In this document: piece after piece, positions 41,613 through 50,716 of the stretch | Layout: every line of letters begins with the position of its first letter | Position numbering within the stretch: position 1 is the stretch's first letter | Assembly (NCBI GenBank): GCA_964492065.1 | Contig: CAZBHH010000003.1 | Location: forward strand, 135,779 to 199,778 | Direction of reading: 5' to 3' | Source: JADKAC01 sp964492065 | Lineage (GTDB): Bacteria; Bacteroidota; Bacteroidia; Chitinophagales; BACL12 | Length of the DNA: 64,000 nucleotides | Position numbers and translations under genes: made by a program | Notes under the pieces: model-generated | What the model was told of the DNA's origin: nothing | Database searches by the model: none | What the model saw: only the letters and a program-made list of their open reading frames with translations

Positions 41613-43055
41613 TTACGGTCTTGCCACAATTTTTCCTATTAACGTTGCAGAGGTGGCCCCTGTCACCTCAACGAATACATAATCTCCCGGCTTACTATGC
41701 TCCCTGGGGAAAACAATCATTTTGTTCTGATCATTCCTTCCGCAGTTATCGTCCAGGGAGCGGCGTGATGGTTTCTCTACCAATACCTTAAACACTTTAC
41801 CGATATCGGCTGTATTCCGCTCGGCGGAATGCCGGTTTTGCAGCGCAATAATTTCATTCAGCCTGCGCTTTTTCACTTCTTCGGGCACATCGTCTGCGTA
41901 TTTTCGGGCGGCAAGGGTGCCGGGGCGCTCGCTGTAGTAAAACATGTAGCTCATATCGTACTTCACCCATTGCATCAGGCTGAGTGTCTCCTGGTGATGA
42001 TTTTCCGTTTCACCGCAAAAGCCCGCTATTATATCGGTGGAAATTCCGCAGTCCGGAACGATGCTCCGGATGGCTTCGATGCGCTGCTCGTACCACGTCC
42101 GGTCGTAAGTGCGGTTCATGCGCTCCAATATCTCAGAACTGCCCGACTGCACCGGCAAATGGATATAGTTGCAAATATTTTCAAACGCTGCCATGGTATG
42201 GAGCACATCATCGGTCATATCTTTTGGATGGCTGGTGGAAAAACGCACCCGCAACAGCGGATCCACAGCGGCTACCGCTGCCAGCAATTCGGCAAAAGTC
42301 ACCACCTTACCCGTTTCGGGGTTTTCCCATTTATATGAATCCACATTCTGGCCTAACAGCGTCACTTCCCGGTATCCCCGGTCGAACAATTCCCTCGCCT
42401 CCGCAACAATCGTGTGTAACGCCCTGCTCCTCTCTCTGCCGCGGGTGAACGGCACCACGCAGAACGAACACATATTGTCGCAGCCCCGCATAATGGAAAT
42501 AAAGGCGGATATCCCGTTGGAATCTAATCGCAGGGGGCTGATATCGCTATAGGTCTCCTCCCGCGACAACAGCACATTCACGGCCTTCTGACCTTCATTG
42601 GCCGACACCAAAAGTTTGGGCAAATCGCGGTAGGCATCCGGCCCGCAGATGATGTCCACCAGTTTTTCCTCTTCCAACAGGTTGGACTTCAACCGTTCGG
42701 CCATGCATCCCAACATGCCTATCAAAGCTGAGGGGTTTTTGCGCTTCACCTGGCCGAATTCCTGTAGGCGATTGCGCACCCGCTGTTCCGCATTGTCGCG
42801 GACAGCACAGGTGTTTATCAAGATCAGGTCGGCCTCCATGTAATTGCCGGTGACGCCGTAGCCCGCCTCGCTGAGTATGGAAGCAACGATCTCGCTGTCG
42901 CTGAAATTCATTTGACAACCATAACTCTCGATATAAAATGTTTTGCCTTTTTGACTGATTTTGGGGTTGCTGTAAACCTCGCCCTGTCTATCTTCCGATA
43001 GCACCTTGTTTATAGTTAACCGCTCTAATGTCGGATTGCTGTCGTACATTTCCAT
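41613..43055 (-). CDS. miaB: tRNA-2-methylthio-N6-dimethylallyladenosine synthase MiaB
   Basis: The 480-residue radical-SAM methylthiotransferase adds a methylthio group to i6A37 of tRNA. The N-terminal domain has YIESYGCQMNFSDSE and MLGCMAER cluster cysteines. The radical-SAM CxxxCxxC is in RGCDNMCSFC, followed by the TRGRERSR motif, and a C-terminal TRAM domain ends VEVTGATSATLIGKIV. I use ATG 43055 because a TAACTTTG -7 element lies at 43077-43070, which excludes the more upstream start at 43088. It heads a five-gene operon. Confidence 0.95.
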   Translation of the reverse strand: MEMYDSNPTLERLTINKVLSEDRQGEVYSNPKISQKGKTFYIESYGCQMNFSDSEIVASILSEAGYGVTGNYMEADLILINTCAVRDNAEQRVRNRLQEFGQVKRKNPSALIGMLGCMAERLKSNLLEEEKLVDIICGPDAYRDLPKLLVSANEGQKAVNVLLSREETYSDISPLRLDSNGISAFISIMRGCDNMCSFCVVPFTRGRERSRALHTIVAEARELFDRGYREVTLLGQNVDSYKWENPETGKVVTFAELLAAVAAVDPLLRVRFSTSHPKDMTDDVLHTMAAFENICNYIHLPVQSGSSEILERMNRTYDRTWYEQRIEAIRSIVPDCGISTDIIAGFCGETENHHQETLSLMQWVKYDMSYMFYYSERPGTLAARKYADDVPEEVKKRRLNEIIALQNRHSAERNTADIGKVFKVLVEKPSRRSLDDNCGRNDQNKMIVFPREHSKPGDYVFVEVTGATSATLIGKIVARP

Positions 43056-43069
43056 TTTAATAATGCGAA

Positions 43070-43077
43070 CAAAGTTA
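43070..43077 (-). promoter_or_regulatory. -7 element TAACTTTG for the miaB-secG operon
   Basis: On the minus strand 43077-43070 is TAACTTTG. It is 14 nt upstream of the miaB ATG at 43055 and downstream of the alternative start at 43088, so it decides the start choice. No -33 TTG is visible. Confidence 0.5.
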
Positions 43078-43112
43078 CGAAATTGCACAGTCAGAATGAC
43101 AGGTTTTCATCT

Positions 43113-44564
43113 ATGCATACGGCCATGACACAAATGCACATGCGGCGCCTCCTGTTTGCAGGCGGCTGCATTTACTACGGAATCTGGATTTTCCTGAATT
43201 CGGCAATTCCATTTTCGTTCGATTACGTGTACCTGGTAAGTTATGTGGCACAACGCATTTACGATTCGGGTTTTCAAACCTGGATTGCAGATGCCACGGT
43301 GGATACCGGACACCCGCCGCTGATACCGCTGTTGCACGCTACCGGATGGATACTGTTTGGCAAATCGCTGCTTATTTCCCATGGCATTTCCTTTATTTTG
43401 GTTTGCTTAACCTATTATTACTTTTTGAATATTAGTAGCTTATGGCTAACTGCTACACAATTACTCACAGCCGCCTTACTGTTTTTATTTTTTCCCATTA
43501 CCCTTGCCCAGGCGATTTATATGAGCCCTGATTTAGCCGTAAGCGCCTTCTTTCTGGGCGCCTTGTACTACAATCTAAAGGGGAAGTCATGGCTCTACAA
43601 CATCTCGCTCGCACTGCTGCTGCTCACCTCGGTCAGAGGGTTGTTGCTGTTTGCCGCTTTCATTTCAAACGATTTGCTGCATGCCGCCCGAGAGGATAAC
43701 AGGAAAACGCTTTACCTGCGAATCGCCGGTTATGCGGCGGCCGCATTGCCCTGTGTACTTTGGAATAACTACCACTACATAACAACGGGTTGGATTCTCG
43801 GCGGGCACGAGACAATCTGGTCGGCACACCGGGAGTTTATTTCCATCGGACAACTCCCAATCCATACGGGAGCGCTGGGGTTCCGGCTGCTGGAATTTGG
43901 CGGGCTATGCATCTGGCCGATCGCTATCTTGCTGCGCAAGCGAGCGCCGGCAGCCGCAGCTCTGAAACCCCTGTTCCGAATAGGCGTTTTTGCCCTCCTT
44001 TACAATGGCCTGGCATTGCTGCCCTTTGCCAACCCGATTTCCACACGGTATCTGCTCCCTTTGTTTTTAACAGGCTTGCTATTGGTAACTCCCTGCATTG
44101 CCGCCTTATCGATGCAGCTCCGCACAGGTGTATTGCTGTTCTGCTTTGCCGCAATGGCCGGCAATGTATTGTACATCTATCCCGACAGGTTTATTAAAGC
44201 CGCCGGTTACAGTTGGGACTGCACTCCCATGTCGCTTATCTATTTCAACTTACTCGAAAAAAAAGCTTTACATTTTATTGATAACGAATTAAATAAAGAT
44301 ACTAATTCACTCGTTTATGCCGGCATGCCGTTTTATCAATCCAGTGTTTACACCCGACTGGAACCCAAAAACACAAATCCGACGACTGCGTGGGAAGAAA
44401 ACAGTTTACCGGCCGAAGGGTATTTCGTCGAGTCCAATACGATGAACCAGGTCACCTGGGAACAGAAGACCACATTGGAAAAAGAATGGCAGTTGCTGGG
44501 CAATTTTCAATCGGGACGGATATATATCCGCATTTACGGCAGGCAGTTGCCGCCGGGTAGTTAA
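43113..44564 (+). CDS. polytopic membrane protein, GT39/ArnT-like glycosyltransferase candidate
   Basis: The 483-residue product has about ten to twelve hydrophobic segments. The N-terminal part has SFDYVYLVSYVAQRIYDSGF and TVDTGHPPLIPLLHATGWILFGKS, which match the DxGHPP-type first loop of GT-C family (GT39, ArnT/PMT-like) lipid-linked sugar transferases. A short soluble C-terminal tail includes the GMPFYQSSVYTRLEP region. No donor or acceptor can be named. It starts 57 nt from the divergent miaB ATG and is not in an obvious glycan cluster. Confidence 0.7.
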   Translation: MHTAMTQMHMRRLLFAGGCIYYGIWIFLNSAIPFSFDYVYLVSYVAQRIYDSGFQTWIADATVDTGHPPLIPLLHATGWILFGKSLLISHGISFILVCLTYYYFLNISSLWLTATQLLTAALLFLFFPITLAQAIYMSPDLAVSAFFLGALYYNLKGKSWLYNISLALLLLTSVRGLLLFAAFISNDLLHAAREDNRKTLYLRIAGYAAAALPCVLWNNYHYITTGWILGGHETIWSAHREFISIGQLPIHTGALGFRLLEFGGLCIWPIAILLRKRAPAAAALKPLFRIGVFALLYNGLALLPFANPISTRYLLPLFLTGLLLVTPCIAALSMQLRTGVLLFCFAAMAGNVLYIYPDRFIKAAGYSWDCTPMSLIYFNLLEKKALHFIDNELNKDTNSLVYAGMPFYQSSVYTRLEPKNTNPTTAWEENSLPAEGYFVESNTMNQVTWEQKTTLEKEWQLLGNFQSGRIYIRIYGRQLPPGS

Positions 44565-44637
44565 TTCGGGTTAATTCTCAAAAAAGCCATACTTTTGGCC
44601 GCTATTCCGAGTTGTTAATGCTTAAATTTTTTTGCAG

Positions 44638-46206
44638 ATGGATTATTCAATGGGCGCCGGCTATATAGTTTTCTTTAGCATTTCCTTTCTGTTGTTTGAA
44701 GTGGGATTGTACAAGATGTTTGAAAAAGCCGGCTTACCGGGATGGAAGGGACTGATACCGTTTTACAATGCCTACTACATCATTAAACTCTCCGGAAAGC
44801 CCTCTTACTGGTTGTGGCTATTACTGGTTCCGATTGTCAATGCAGTAATCTTTTTCTTACTTGTAACCGAGTGGGTAAAAGCCTTCGGCAAGGACGGCTT
44901 TTGGCAGGGCGTCGCAGCCATGATGTTCCCGCAGTTTTATTTTGCCGTGCTGGGCTTCGATACAAAGACGAAATACGAAGGCATTCCCGCTGAAATATAT
45001 AAGAACCGCAAGAAGGGTTTCTGGAGGGAATGGGCAGATGCGATTGCCTTTGCCGTGGTAGCCGCCACTTTTATACGCACGTTTATTTTTGAAGCGTACA
45101 CCATTCCCACCACTTCGATGGAGGGCACCTTATTGGCCGGCGATTTCCTGTTTGTGAGCAAGATGCACTACGGCCCGCGGTTCCCGATTACGCCGCTGGC
45201 ATTTCCCTTTGCGCATCACACCATGCCGGTAATCGGCGGCAAGGCATATTCCACACTCATTCAGCTCCCCTATTTGCGGCTGCCGGGTATTCAATCCATT
45301 CACCGCAACGATATCGTGGTTTTCAACTTCCCGGAAGGCGATACCATTTTTAAGCCTATCGGCGACCAGGATTACTACGATATGAAACGTGCCGACCCGG
45401 ATGGCTTCAGGCCCCGCCCCGACCAGATAGGCACCCGGCCCATCGACAAGCGGGAAAACTATATCAAGCGCTGCGTGGGCATTCCGGGCGATTCGCTGGA
45501 AGTGAAAAACGGCACACTGTATATCAACGGCGAAATAGCATTTCAACCCGAACACTTACAAAAATCTTATCGCATTGTCTTTAAACCGAATGTCACTGTG
45601 CCGCCGGATTTCCTGGAAGAACAGGGCGTGAACCTGATGGACTACGAGCGCAACGGATTATACGCCGACAACCAGATGTTCGTCATTGTAAACATCGACA
45701 AGGAAACTTTAGACCGCTTCAAAAAGAATCCATCGGTGGACATTATTGAAGAGATAACCAAGACCAGGTTTAATGTAGAAAGCCAAAGGGATTATACCCC
45801 GGCGAGGTATTATCCACACGATCCCGGGCTGCAGAAAAACAGCATCGACGATTTCGGCCCAATATACGTTCCGAAACGAGGCGCCACTGTGCAAATTTCA
45901 AAAGAAAACTACCCTTACTTTAAGCGTATAATTGAATTTTACGAGCGCAACAAGGTAACGTTTGATACAGCGGGGAACCCGATGTTGAACGGGCAACCGC
46001 TGACGTCCTATACCTTTAAGCAGAACTATTATTTCATGATGGGCGATAATCGCCACCGCTCTCTCGACTCCCGCTTCTGGGGTTTTGTACCCGAAGACCA
46101 CGTGGTGGGCAAGGCGGCCATGGTTTGGTGGAGTTGGGATAGCAAAAAACCGCTGTTTCAGCGATTTGGCACCATACGCTGGGATCGTGTATTTCGTTTC
46201 TTATAA
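44638..46206 (+). CDS. lepB: signal peptidase I, enlarged Bacteroidota form
   Basis: The 522-residue product is much longer than Escherichia coli LepB (about 320). The first 110 residues form a DUF5684-like membrane domain (KAGLPGWKGLIPFYNAYYIIKL). The peptidase domain follows: S160 in IPTTSMEGTLLAGD, K277 in ENYIKRCVGIPGDSLEV, then the C-terminal YFMMGDNRHRSLDSRFWGFV and KAAMVWWSWD boxes. About 115 residues separate Ser and Lys, and a further large insertion precedes the last boxes. I use ATG 44638; a TTG six bases upstream is in frame. It removes signal peptides after Sec export. Confidence 0.93.
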   Translation: MDYSMGAGYIVFFSISFLLFEVGLYKMFEKAGLPGWKGLIPFYNAYYIIKLSGKPSYWLWLLLVPIVNAVIFFLLVTEWVKAFGKDGFWQGVAAMMFPQFYFAVLGFDTKTKYEGIPAEIYKNRKKGFWREWADAIAFAVVAATFIRTFIFEAYTIPTTSMEGTLLAGDFLFVSKMHYGPRFPITPLAFPFAHHTMPVIGGKAYSTLIQLPYLRLPGIQSIHRNDIVVFNFPEGDTIFKPIGDQDYYDMKRADPDGFRPRPDQIGTRPIDKRENYIKRCVGIPGDSLEVKNGTLYINGEIAFQPEHLQKSYRIVFKPNVTVPPDFLEEQGVNLMDYERNGLYADNQMFVIVNIDKETLDRFKKNPSVDIIEEITKTRFNVESQRDYTPARYYPHDPGLQKNSIDDFGPIYVPKRGATVQISKENYPYFKRIIEFYERNKVTFDTAGNPMLNGQPLTSYTFKQNYYFMMGDNRHRSLDSRFWGFVPEDHVVGKAAMVWWSWDSKKPLFQRFGTIRWDRVFRFL

Positions 46207-46224
46207 TCCGCTAACCGGAAAATC

Positions 46225-46572
46225 ATGGAATGCAGATTCGTTGTACCAGTTATTGCCTGTACATTTACCGCAATGAGTTTTATGGCATGCCGAACCGCAC
46301 ACGGCGAAAAGACCAGCACGTTTAAAGTGTATGGCAATTGCGAAATGTGCGAGGAAAATATCGAGACCGCATTGGACAGAGACGGGATTTACAGCGCCAG
46401 TTGGAATAAAGATACCAAGATGATACGAGTGAAGTTTGATTCCACCCGATATGTGCTCGACCAGATTTACACTTTGATTTCAGAAGCGGGTTATGATACC
46501 GAAACTACCCGTGCTACCGACGAAGCATACATGCGATTAGACGAGTGCTGCCGATACGAACGGCCGATGTAA
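46225..46572 (+). CDS. lipoprotein-like protein with a heavy-metal-associated (HMA) domain
   Basis: The 115-residue product has a signal sequence with a possible lipobox (SFMAC, cysteine 22). The HMA fold follows, whose metal site is CEMC in YGNCEMCEENIETAL, with the matching late strand IRVKFDSTRYVLDQIYTLISEAGYD. Such periplasmic HMA proteins bind Cu(I) or Zn(II) and often serve as chaperones. Two more cysteines (ECC) lie near the C-terminus. It follows lepB by 18 nt. No copper ATPase is nearby. Confidence 0.82.
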   Translation: MECRFVVPVIACTFTAMSFMACRTAHGEKTSTFKVYGNCEMCEENIETALDRDGIYSASWNKDTKMIRVKFDSTRYVLDQIYTLISEAGYDTETTRATDEAYMRLDECCRYERPM

Positions 46573-46674
46573 TTGCTGCGCTGCCCCCAATCCATGTGAT
46601 ACCCGCTCCGGATAGGCGCCATGCCGAATCTGCGTATATTTACATCGATCCACGACCGCAGACAGAACAGCGCT

Positions 46675-47148
46675 ATGCAAATGACACTTTTGGCAATTGG
46701 AAAAACTAAAAATCAACATCTCATCGCCTTAATAACCGGTTATGCCCGGCGCATTAACAGGTACAGCAAATTTATGATTGTGGAATTGCCCGATATAAAA
46801 AATGCCGCCTCGATGGATGCAGAGTCCCTCCTAAAAAAAGAGGCGGAGCTGTTGCTGAAACATATCGGCCCCAATGACAGCGTTGTTCTCCTCGACTCCG
46901 GCGGCAGGCAGTACAATTCGGAGGCCTTTGCAAAATTCATCGCACAGAAACAGGTGGCCAACACGCAACACCTCGTATTTACCGTGGGCGGCGCCTATGG
47001 ATTCCACTCTTCCCTGTACACCCTGTTTTCCGAGCAATGCAGCCTCGCCCCGCTCACTTTTACCCATCAGTTGGTACGGCTGATTTTTTGCGAACAATTG
47101 TACCGGGCGTTTACCATTATTCACAATGAACCTTACCACCACGCATAA
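46675..47148 (+). CDS. rlmH: 23S rRNA pseudouridine-1915 N3-methyltransferase RlmH
   Basis: The 157-residue SPOUT methyltransferase begins MQMTLLAIGKTKN, giving exactly the family length; upstream codons are not RlmH-like. The trefoil-knot SAM-binding elements are LLDSGGRQYNSEAFA, FTVGGAYGF and the C-terminal FTHQLVRLIFCEQLYRAF plus NEPYHH. It modifies helix 69 of the 50S subunit. The rhomboid gene starts 6 nt downstream. Confidence 0.94.
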   Translation: MQMTLLAIGKTKNQHLIALITGYARRINRYSKFMIVELPDIKNAASMDAESLLKKEAELLLKHIGPNDSVVLLDSGGRQYNSEAFAKFIAQKQVANTQHLVFTVGGAYGFHSSLYTLFSEQCSLAPLTFTHQLVRLIFCEQLYRAFTIIHNEPYHHA

Positions 47149-47154
47149 CCGACG

Positions 47155-47790
47155 ATGAACTACACTTCCATCACCCTGGTAATCATTATTCTCACCTGTA
47201 TCACCTCTATTATGGCGTTTAGCAATGCGGCGATGAAAGGCGCTGCATTATTCTATCCCTACCTCGTAAAAAAACAGGGGGAATGGCACCGCTTTTTCAC
47301 GGGCGGGTTCATTCATGCCGATTGGTTACATCTCGCCGTAAATATGTATGTCTTGTACATGTTTGGCAATATCCTGGAGAAATACCTGCTACCCGTGTAT
47401 TTTATGCAAAAGTCGAAACTGGTGTATATCATCATCTATCTCGGCGGGATAATTGTCGCAGACATTCCCTCTTTCCTGAAACACCGGAACGATCCGTCGT
47501 TTCGGTCGCTCGGCGCCTCGGGAGCCGTTTCTGCCATCGTGTTTGCGGGCATTCTCATCAATCCCTGGGAAGGCGGCATCGGGTTGTTATTCCTGCCGGG
47601 CATCATGCTGCCGCCGGTCGTTTTCGGCGGTTTGTACCTGCTGTACACGGCGTATATGGCCCGCCGCCAGATGGACAATATTAACCACGACGCCCATCTC
47701 TTCGGGGCGTTATTCGGTTTTTTACTGCCGGGGATCATTAAGCCGGCTATTTATATTGCTTTTATCGATCAAATATTTACCAGGTTATGA
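47155..47790 (+). CDS. rhomboid-family intramembrane serine protease
   Basis: The 211-residue product has six hydrophobic segments. The family WR-type region reads KQGEWHRFFTGGFIHADWLHLAVNMY, with the HxxxN motif of TM2. The catalytic serine is S122 in LGASGAVSA (GxSG), and the dyad histidine is H181 in INHDAHLFGALFG. It cleaves membrane-embedded substrates. Its stop overlaps the threonine aldolase start as ATGA. Substrate unknown. Confidence 0.88.
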   Translation: MNYTSITLVIIILTCITSIMAFSNAAMKGAALFYPYLVKKQGEWHRFFTGGFIHADWLHLAVNMYVLYMFGNILEKYLLPVYFMQKSKLVYIIIYLGGIIVADIPSFLKHRNDPSFRSLGASGAVSAIVFAGILINPWEGGIGLLFLPGIMLPPVVFGGLYLLYTAYMARRQMDNINHDAHLFGALFGFLLPGIIKPAIYIAFIDQIFTRL

Positions 47791-48821
47791 TTGTTGATCT
47801 GCGAAGCGATACCGTTACACAACCGACGGAAGCAATGCGGGATGCAATGCGCAATGCAACGGTGGGCGATGATGTATTTGGCGAGGACCCTTCGATTAAT
47901 CGACTGGAGGCCACTGCTGCCGACATGTTTGGAATGGGAGCCGCAATGTTTTGCCCGACAGCCACCATGTGCAATCAAATTGCCATCAAGGCACAGACGC
48001 AACCGATGGATGAAATCATCTGCGACCGGTTGTCGCATATTTACCAATACGAAGTCGGCGGATATGCATTTCTTTCGGGATGCAGCATAAAAACCATCCA
48101 CAGCGAGCGGGGCATTCTTACACCGCAACAGATTCGTGCAGCGATAAACCCCACCGATATTCACAAACCCGTCAGCCGGTTGGTCTGCCTGGAAAACACC
48201 TGCAATAAAGGCGGCGGCGCTGCCTATGCACTGCATCAGATACAAGCCATCAGCGCATTATGCCGGGAGGAACAGTTAGCGCTGCACCTCGACGGATCCC
48301 GGCTGTTTAACGCCCTCACAGCTACGGGAGATACGCCGGGCGGTTACGGAAAATATTTCCACTCGATAACGTTATGCCTGTCGAAAGGACTCGGCTGCCC
48401 CGCCGGCGCATTGCTGCTCGGCGATGCGGAACTGATACAGAGAGCCCGTCGCATACGCAAAGTATTCGGTGGCGGTATGCGGCAGGCCGGGATATTTGCA
48501 GCGGCGGGGATATATGCCCTAAACCATCATATCGCAGCGTTGCAGACAGACCATATTCACGCCGGCATAATTGCCGATGCACTTCTGAAAGCGCCCTATG
48601 TAAAAGATGTGCTGCCAGTAGAGACAAATATTATTATTTTCAGCCTAAAGGATGCTGCCCGTGATTTGGATTTTATAGAATATTTGGACGAGAAGAAAAT
48701 AAAGGCATTTGCCATCGGCGATAATAAAGTCCGGTTTGTAACGCACCGCGATATAACTGAAAATATGATTCCACACATCCTTAATGCGCTTGCCGGTTAC
48801 AGGTATGAAGCGGTTGCATGA
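47787..48821 (+). CDS. ltaE: low-specificity threonine aldolase, GntG/LtaE-type
   Basis: The 344-residue PLP enzyme begins VDLRSDTVTQPTEAMRDAM, the family hallmark. It contains GDDVFGEDPS, HLDGSRLFNA, and the Schiff-base lysine K200 in CLSKGLGCPAGALLLG. It splits threonine or allo-threonine to glycine and acetaldehyde. The gene overlaps the rhomboid gene by 4 nt, which suggests co-expression but not a shared function. Confidence 0.92.
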   Translation: MIVDLRSDTVTQPTEAMRDAMRNATVGDDVFGEDPSINRLEATAADMFGMGAAMFCPTATMCNQIAIKAQTQPMDEIICDRLSHIYQYEVGGYAFLSGCSIKTIHSERGILTPQQIRAAINPTDIHKPVSRLVCLENTCNKGGGAAYALHQIQAISALCREEQLALHLDGSRLFNALTATGDTPGGYGKYFHSITLCLSKGLGCPAGALLLGDAELIQRARRIRKVFGGGMRQAGIFAAAGIYALNHHIAALQTDHIHAGIIADALLKAPYVKDVLPVETNIIIFSLKDAARDLDFIEYLDEKKIKAFAIGDNKVRFVTHRDITENMIPHILNALAGYRYEAVA

Positions 48822-48869
48822 ACAGGTATTTCACGTCGCCAGCGCTCTTTTTACATTCAATTGTATTAT

Positions 48870-48877
48870 TAACTTTG
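48870..48877 (+). promoter_or_regulatory. -7 element TAACTTTG for the lipoprotein-VTC operon
   Basis: TAACTTTG at 48870-48877 ends 20 nt before the lipoprotein ATG at 48898. The T-rich CTTTTTT about 20 nt upstream may serve as a poor -33 region. Confidence 0.45.
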
Positions 48878-48897
48878 AAGGTTAATCAACCAGCGAT

Positions 48898-49299
48898 ATG
48901 AATTTGAAAATATTACTGCCTTCCTGTCTTTTGCTTTGCTTCGCAGCGCTGATTGCCGGCTGTAACCTGGGGCCGGGAGAAGGCGGTACGGCAACCATTG
49001 TCGGCAAGGTGAAGGCGATGGAATACAACAGTTCCGGGCTTTTCATAAAGGAATACTATGCAGCCAATGAGCGGGTATTTATTATCTACGGCGATGAAGC
49101 GTACCAGAGCGATGAGGTGCGGACAAGCTACGACGGTTCCTACCGGTTTGAATTTTTGCGCAAGGGCGATTACACCCTTTTCGTTTACTCGGATTGCCCG
49201 GCATGCGACGGCGAAATGCAGGCTGTATTTGTCGATGTCAGCATTACTAAAAATGGCAGGGAAGTAACGGCGCCAGAAATGATTATTGAAAAACACTGA
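48898..49299 (+). CDS. small lipoprotein with a beta-sandwich-like domain, first gene of the VTC/DUF4956 operon
   Basis: The 133-residue product has a lipoprotein signal with lipobox IAGC (cysteine 22), so it is anchored in the inner or outer membrane. The mature part reads like a carboxypeptidase-regulatory or transthyretin-type beta-sandwich (ATIVGKVKAMEYN, YDGSYRFEFLRKGDYTLFVYSD). It also has a CPAC pair in SDCPACDGEM. The stop codon TGA is immediately followed by the TTG start of the VTC-domain gene, indicating tight coupling. No function is known. Confidence 0.75.
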   Translation: MNLKILLPSCLLLCFAALIAGCNLGPGEGGTATIVGKVKAMEYNSSGLFIKEYYAANERVFIIYGDEAYQSDEVRTSYDGSYRFEFLRKGDYTLFVYSDCPACDGEMQAVFVDVSITKNGREVTAPEMIIEKH

Positions 49300-50067
49300 T
49301 TGAAAGATTTCCGGGCCATATTAAATCAGTTCCAACCCATTGCACTTCCCGAAATGAATGCAGTGGAATTATTGGACAGAAAGGACACCAAATTCCTGTT
49401 CGATGTGCATAGCCTGTACGATATACTCAGCGATCTCAGGGAGCACTATTGCGTATTGGAGGTGAACGGCGTTCGCCTGATCGGTTACAGGAATTTATAC
49501 TTTGACACTGCCGATTACCAGTTTTACTTTAAGCATCACAACAAGCGCATGAACCGCCATAAGATGCGGATACGCCAATACTCCGATACGGGCTTGTGTT
49601 ACTTTGAAATAAAATTGAAGACCAATACCCGCCGCACGGTGAAGAAGCGCATGCGCATTGCGGTGTTTACACCCGAAATCACCTCCGAAATGGCGGCATT
49701 TATCCGCAGGGAAACACCCATTGACCCGCAACTGCTTCTGCCGAATGTGGAAATCGCCTTTCGGCGTATTACACTGGTAGATAAAAAATTAAGGGAAAGA
49801 GCGACGATAGACACCGGGCTTATCGTAAAAAATACCGGACAGACTAAAGAGTTTGAAAACATTGCCATTGCCGAATTAAAACAAAACAGAACATCGTCGG
49901 GCTCGGTATTCCGCGAAGTGATGCGCAATCACTATTCCCGCGAAATGCGCATCAGCAAATACTGCATTGCACTGTCCGGGCTGCATCCCGACCTGAAACA
50001 AAACCGGTTTAAACCCAAGCATCTCGCTATTCATAAAATTGATAAAAAGTATTTCGTTTATGGCTGA
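49300..50067 (+). CDS. VTC-type polyphosphate polymerase domain protein, TTG start
   Basis: The 255-residue product has the VTC triphosphate-tunnel fold: AVELLDRKDTKFLF (start strand with R/K/K), RNLYFDTADYQFYFKHHNKR and NRHKMRIRQY (basic tunnel residues), CYFEIKLKTN (ExK strand), TVDKK-like LVDKKLRERATIDTGL and IAIAELKQNRTSSG. Eukaryotic VTC4 makes polyphosphate from ATP. The start is a TTG placed directly after the lipoprotein stop. This fits the family N-terminus, and no ATG precedes the first conserved residues. It overlaps the DUF4956 gene by 8 nt. Polymerase activity is inferred. Confidence 0.85.
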   Translation: MKDFRAILNQFQPIALPEMNAVELLDRKDTKFLFDVHSLYDILSDLREHYCVLEVNGVRLIGYRNLYFDTADYQFYFKHHNKRMNRHKMRIRQYSDTGLCYFEIKLKTNTRRTVKKRMRIAVFTPEITSEMAAFIRRETPIDPQLLLPNVEIAFRRITLVDKKLRERATIDTGLIVKNTGQTKEFENIAIAELKQNRTSSGSVFREVMRNHYSREMRISKYCIALSGLHPDLKQNRFKPKHLAIHKIDKKYFVYG

Positions 50068-50716
50068 ATTGGATTCACTTAACGCTATTGGTACGGAGGA
50101 AACGGCTGCTGACACGTTTGAGATCATGGATATCGAGTTTTACGACGACGACTTCCCGGATTTGCTGGTGCGGTTTCTGTTTAATATGCTGGTTACTTTC
50201 CTGTTGCTGCGCTATATCTACCGCAGCGACAAAAAGAACAAGAATTACGTATTTACATTCTACGTGTTCAGCACGTTGATTTTCTTTCTCTGCTATATGA
50301 TGAATTCCGTAAAACTCAGCCTGGGTTTTGCCTTCGGACTATTCGCCGTATTCTCTATTCTGCGCTATCGAACAATCAGCATCCCGATGAAAGAAATGAC
50401 CTACCTGTTTTTGGTTATCGGCATTTCGGTTATCAATGCATTGACGACAAAAAAGGTATCGTTCGTAGAACTCGTATTTACCAATATCGCCATCGTGAGC
50501 ATTACGCTTATCCTGGAACGGCTCTGGTACCACGAGGGGCTGAGTGAACGGGTTATTCTCTATGAAAAGATTGAAAATATCAAACCCGCGAATCACCAGG
50601 TCATGCTCGACGACCTGTGTAACCGAACGGGTTTAGACATCCGTGAATTCGATATCGTGGAAACAGATTTCGTGCAGGATATCGCCCGGGTGCGCATTTA
50701 TTATAAATCGCGATGA
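50060..50716 (+). CDS. DUF4956 membrane protein
   Basis: The 218-residue product has an acidic N-terminal tail and about four transmembrane helices (LVRFLFNMLVTFLLLRYIY, FTFYVFSTLIFFLCYMM, LGFAFGLFAVFSILRYRT, YLFLVIGISVINALTT). A soluble C-terminal domain follows. The LGFAFGLFAVFSILRYRT helix with an internal Arg-Tyr-Arg is the DUF4956 signature. Members are commonly encoded beside VTC-domain genes, so a role in delivering or exporting a polyphosphate-like product is likely but unproven. It overlaps both neighbours (8 nt and 4 nt). Confidence 0.85.
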   Translation: MAELDSLNAIGTEETAADTFEIMDIEFYDDDFPDLLVRFLFNMLVTFLLLRYIYRSDKKNKNYVFTFYVFSTLIFFLCYMMNSVKLSLGFAFGLFAVFSILRYRTISIPMKEMTYLFLVIGISVINALTTKKVSFVELVFTNIAIVSITLILERLWYHEGLSERVILYEKIENIKPANHQVMLDDLCNRTGLDIREFDIVETDFVQDIARVRIYYKSR

